Shown here: positions 61,015 through 64,000 of the stretch, piece by piece
How positions within the stretch are numbered: the stretch's first letter is position 1
Layout: every line of letters begins with the position of its first letter
Assembly: GCA_023663145.1 (NCBI GenBank)
Contig: JAMPHZ010000001.1
Span: 1-64,000, forward strand
Direction of reading: 5' to 3'
Origin: Odoribacter sp.
GTDB lineage: Bacteria > Bacteroidota > Bacteroidia > Bacteroidales > Muribaculaceae
Length of the DNA stretch: 64,000 nucleotides
The notes under the pieces: generated by a model
What the model was told of the DNA's origin: nothing
The model's database searches: none
Seen by the model: only the letters and a program-made list of their open reading frames with translations
Translations under genes and position numbers: made by a program

Positions 61015-62133
61015 GCCTCATCTTGTTTGCCGGCAAATTCCATCAGGAAAGCCTTGATGAAACCATCGATGTCACCGTCCATCACTCCGCCGACATCGGA
61101 TGTCTGGAAGCCTGTGCGGTGGTCCTTTACGCGGCGGTCGTCAAAGACGTATGAACGTATCTGTGACCCCCATTCGATTTTCATTTTTCCGGCCTCTATC
61201 TTGGCTTGCTCGGCCATACGGTGTTGCAGTTCCTTGTCGTAAAGTATTGACCGAAGCTGCCGCATGGCATTTTCCTTGTTTTTGGGTTGGTCGCGAGTTT
61301 CGGTGTTTTCGATAAGGATTTCTTCTTTCTCACCGGTGTATGGGTCGGTAAACTGATAGCGCAAACGCACTCCTGACTCAACTTTGTTGACGTTCTGACC
61401 GCCAGCACCGCCGGATCGGAAGGTGTCCCATGACACGCAAGCGGGATCTACTTTTACCTCAATGGTGTCGTCGACCAATGGTGTCACGAACACGGAGGCG
61501 AATGATGTCATCCGCTTGCCCTGAGCGTTGTAAGGTGATACTCTGACGAGCCGGTGTACACCGTTCTCGCTTTTCAGGTATCCATATGCAAAGTCACCTT
61601 CGACGTTGATGGTTGCAGATTTGATGCCTGCTTCATCACCTTCGAGAAGGTTGGCCATGGATGTCTTGTATCCGTTTTTCTCGCACCACCGCAGGTACAT
61701 GCGCATCAGCATGGATGCCCAGTCCTGGGCCTCGGTGCCTCCTGCTCCTGCGTTGATTTTGAGTACTACTCCAAGTTTGTCCTCTTCTCGGCGTAACATG
61801 TTGCGCAGTTCGAGAGCCTCGATCTTGGATATTGCATCGGTGTAGAGGCGGTCGACCTCTTCTTCTTCCACAAGGCCTTCCTTTACAAATTCAAAGCCCG
61901 TGGATAGTTCTTCTACGGCGTCTTCGACTTCCTTATATCCATCAATCCAAGCCTGGATGTCTTTGATTTTTTTCATTTGTTTCTGCGCTTCGGCGGGATG
62001 TTCCCAGAAGTCCGGGACATGAGTGCGCAGTTCTTCTTCTTCGACTTCTATTTTCTTGCTGTCGATGTCAAAGATACCTCCTCAGCGCCAGCTTGCGCTC
62101 AAAGGTCTCTTTTAATTGTTCCTGAGTAATCAT
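61011..62133 (-). CDS. prfB: Peptide chain release factor 2 with programmed +1 frameshift
   Basis: RF2 ends translation at UGA and UAA. The gene starts at ATG 62133 (MITQEQLKETFERKLALRRYL, 21 codons), meets an in-frame TGA at 62070-62068 and continues in the +1 frame from 62069, giving 373 residues in all. The downstream frame alone has an internal ATG at 61976 but lacks about 50 N-terminal residues. The GGQ peptide-release motif is seen in GGAGGQNVNKVESG. The tripeptide that reads the stop codon is SPY here instead of SPF. A consensus promoter lies at 62177-62208, and GH13 follows with a 4-bp overlap. Confidence 0.95.
62067..62082 (-). promoter_or_regulatory. prfB programmed frameshift element
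   Basis: On the minus strand AGGAGG (62082-62077), TAT, then CTT-TGA-C (62073-62067). The Shine-Dalgarno-like AGGAGG and the slippery CTT before the weak TGA-C stop match the E. coli element except for one base (AGGAGG for AGGGGG). Low RF2 would favour slippage and restore RF2 synthesis, an autoregulatory loop. Confidence 0.95.
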
Positions 62134-62176
62134 AGAATAGAGATGTTTTGAATTTATCTTTTGTATAAAACGAGTG

Positions 62177-62208
62177 CAAATTTAGTGAAAAAAGGTGAGA
62201 TTGACAAA
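62177..62208 (-). promoter_or_regulatory. Consensus promoter of prfB
   Basis: On the minus strand, TTTG (62205-62208), a 20-bp spacer and TAAATTTG (62177-62184), then CA. The leader before ATG 62133 would be about 37 bases. Confidence 0.75.
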
Positions 62209-62255
62209 TTGTCAGAAGTGGCCGTCACGTGTGTTGATGCAGGGTGATGTGATAA

Positions 62256-63167
62256 TTATATGTTGTCAAGAGGAATGAAGAATGATGTGGCTATGTGTGG
62301 GTATTCGCGATTGTATAATCTGATATTAATTCCTTCGCAATTTATAGACCTGTAGTAATCCTTGATTGCTCGGGTGGCTGCGGCTGTTTTCATGCGTCCG
62401 GCTACTACGGTGCCAAAGTCTTGCATGGCTGCGATGGGACGGGAGCCGAGATATTGTCCGAGGGCTTCCAGATCTTTTACATTATAGTAGTGGCAGTAAT
62501 CGTTTATCAGTTTGCCGGAAAGACCGATTGAAGCGTTTACTGATGTGGAGTCGCCATTCCGGGTCAGTGAATATTCCTCGTCTACAGATTCTCTGTTTTC
62601 AGAAGCCGGGAGGGCTTTTGTAAAGTCGAGTTTTATGGATGAGTTGAATTCGGCAAAGCGCGCTTCGACGAGCTCGCGTTTCATTTGTGAAAGTAATTCC
62701 GTCGGCTTTTCCCGGGCGATTGAGGGCAGATCGTCAGATGGGATGGTGTGTGAATAGTTATAAGAGAGACCAATGTCTGAGTTAACCAAGGTATTCACAA
62801 TGGCGGAGGCTTTGGCGGGTGGCATTGATCTCAGCGCTATTACAAATGCAAGCTTTACGGCAGTGGCAGAGACTTCGTTGAAATTTGAGCTTAGCTCGAA
62901 GGAGGGTTCGTTTGACGGGGCCTGGTCGGGATTGTATTTTATGCCTGTGGGGGATGTGGATTTTATGTCGAAGCAGATGTCATTTTGTTTGAATTTACGG
63001 GGATTGGCTTCTATGCGCAGGCCGTAGCGCGAAAATGTGGAGGATATTTCCGCGGAATTATTTATGTCTTCGGCGAGTGTCTCGGCTTCGGTCGGAAATC
63101 TATTGCATGCACCGGTTGCCAGACTCAGTACGATTAGAACAATTATAAAGTATAAAGGCTTAAGCAA
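62256..63167 (-). CDS. Hypothetical lipoprotein, TTG start
   Basis: A 303-residue lipoprotein with a signal ending in the lipobox LATGAC (Cys21). The mature protein is mainly helical and polar, with no family recognised. The only start that keeps the signal is the TTG at 63167. The same frame contains the receptor's TAA stop just three codons earlier, so no upstream ATG is possible. The gene follows the TonB receptor by 9 bp and is likely co-transcribed and coupled to it; a surface lipoprotein partner is plausible. Confidence 0.7.
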   Translation of the reverse strand: MLKPLYFIIVLIVLSLATGACNRFPTEAETLAEDINNSAEISSTFSRYGLRIEANPRKFKQNDICFDIKSTSPTGIKYNPDQAPSNEPSFELSSNFNEVSATAVKLAFVIALRSMPPAKASAIVNTLVNSDIGLSYNYSHTIPSDDLPSIAREKPTELLSQMKRELVEARFAEFNSSIKLDFTKALPASENRESVDEEYSLTRNGDSTSVNASIGLSGKLINDYCHYYNVKDLEALGQYLGSRPIAAMQDFGTVVAGRMKTAAATRAIKDYYRSINCEGINIRLYNREYPHIATSFFIPLDNI

Positions 63168-63176
63168 CGGAGATAT

Positions 63177-64000
63177 TTATTTGAATGTGTAGGATATAAA
63201 GAACTCGGCATTAATGCCTGGCATCGGTCTTGACAGGACGGTTATATAGTCGGCGTTGAAAATGTTGTTGACCGCTATTTTTGCTGCGAGCAAACCTCGT
63301 TTGAGTCGGAATGATTTTTCAAGGGCAACGTTGCTCATGAAATATGGTTCGAGGGATCCGGAGACGGCGGATTCGTTACTTGTCATTGTGAACCGTCGGC
63401 TGTAGAAACACCATTTGTAGATAAAGCTCCATGAGTGCCAGGTGACAGAAGTGGTGAAAGACGCCGAGTGGCGAGGAGTATATGGCAGTTGCGCTCCACG
63501 GGAGCGGTCGGCTTGCGATATGCGGTCGCCGAGATTGATTGACGGAGTCCAGGAGTAGGAGGCATTGAGGTCAATTACCCATCCGGAGTGTGGTATTATG
63601 GCAGCGTTGCCTTTGATTTCAACACCATAGGCATGTACGCGTCTGATGTTTCGCGGCGAGAAGAAACCTTTTGCAGTGGGTAGCCAAAGAATCCAGTCGT
63701 TAATATATGAATCAAACCATGTGGCGGATGCGCCGGCTGAGAAAGTGCCGGGGCGCCCGAAGTTGCAGCTGATTGCGGCGTCATAGCTCCATCCACTCTC
63801 ACTCCGCAGATCGGGATTCCCTCCAGGGAGAAAATACAGGTCATTGAGGGTCGGGGCCTTGTAGTTGCGCGATCCTGAGGCTTTTAGCATCAAATTGCCG
63901 CGCCGACTAAGTAGAAAGTCTACGAATATAGCCGGCACAGGAGCCGGTACAGACGAGCCTGCCGACTCCTGCCTTACCACAGCAGATATTCCCAATGGAC
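63177..64000 (-). CDS. TonB-dependent receptor, C-terminal part (cut by window edge)
   Basis: At least 274 residues of an open frame that runs past the right edge; the N-terminus, plug and any TonB box lie outside. Visible parts are the barrel strands of a BtuB/CirA-type receptor: YKAPTLNDLYFLPGGNPDLRSE (the conserved PTLNDLY-NPDL block), RVHAYGVEIKG, and the end FISYTFK with an aromatic residue near the terminus. Its stop is 9 bp before the TTG-started lipoprotein gene. A vitamin B12 or siderophore substrate is usual for such receptors, but cannot be told from this part. Confidence 0.85.
   Translation of the reverse strand, partial: PLGISAVVRQESAGSSVPAPVPAIFVDFLLSRRGNLMLKASGSRNYKAPTLNDLYFLPGGNPDLRSESGWSYDAAISCNFGRPGTFSAGASATWFDSYINDWILWLPTAKGFFSPRNIRRVHAYGVEIKGNAAIIPHSGWVIDLNASYSWTPSINLGDRISQADRSRGAQLPYTPRHSASFTTSVTWHSWSFIYKWCFYSRRFTMTSNESAVSGSLEPYFMSNVALEKSFRLKRGLLAAKIAVNNIFNADYITVLSRPMPGINAEFFISYTFK

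Noticed and set aside
61976-62133. Separate small ORF before prfB, with prfB starting at 61976
   Set aside because: The upstream 21 codons and the +1 frame match RF2 protein sequence, with the classical AGGAGG-TAT-CTT-TGA-C element between them.

Overview
The window looks like chromosomal DNA of a gut Bacteroidales, most likely Muribaculaceae (S24-7) or a close relative. The reasons are SusC/TonB-type receptors with ECF sigma factors and DUF4249, DUF5103, DUF3109 and BspA-like proteins, a succinate CoA-transferase, almost no Shine-Dalgarno sequences at gene starts, and repeated promoters of the Bacteroidetes form TTTG-N20-TAnnTTTG. The family assignment is inferred from gene content only. No insertion sequence, prophage or CRISPR array was seen.

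Layout. 232-5679: ECF sigma factor, small barrel protein, reduced FecR-like regulator, STN-TonB receptor and DUF4249 lipoprotein. 5808-7265: NhaC antiporter. 17366-7246 (minus): envelope operon of TamB, 5'-nucleotidase, a GH3/serine-hydrolase fusion and a PAP2 phosphatase with a barrel-like tail. 17549-20712: FadL-type porin and a BspA-like leucine-rich repeat protein. 25340-20788 (minus): SurA-like chaperone, OstA/LptA-like protein and MATE exporter. 25517: ferritin. 31020-26094 (minus): acyltransferase, metallophosphoesterase, Tex and FolK. 32250-31087 (minus): sugar nucleotidyltransferase-like protein. 32520-32681: candidate small RNA with its own promoter and terminator. 32801-35342: ung, DUF5103 and DUF3109. 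38411-35293 (minus): miaB, sodium symporter and a small membrane protein. 38528-41444: small membrane protein, succinate CoA-transferase and thioredoxin-like protein. 43062-41546 (minus): serine hydrolase and VanZ-like protein. 46145-43132 (minus): repeat-bearing pseudouridine synthase and asnS. 46428-47868: two orphan genes.

48089-52205 carries the most notable system, a compact oxalate-catabolism cassette: formyl-CoA transferase, oxalyl-CoA decarboxylase and an AEC-family transporter. The gene order matches yfdW-yfdU-yfdV of E. coli. Together they would import oxalate, activate it with CoA and decarboxylate it to formate and CO2, which consumes a proton and is normally linked to acid tolerance or energy gain. 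A convergent 2-hydroxyacid dehydrogenase follows across a perfect 24-bp inverted-repeat terminator.

53332-64000: tRNA-Arg(CCG), then a second surface-signalling locus (receptor, ECF sigma factor, anti-sigma-like protein, small exported protein, second receptor). On the minus strand lie prfB, with the classical programmed +1 frameshift, and an overlapping GH13 amylase gene. Last comes a TonB receptor cut by the right edge, followed by a TTG-started lipoprotein gene. Domain names come from recognising conserved motifs by eye; no database search was run.
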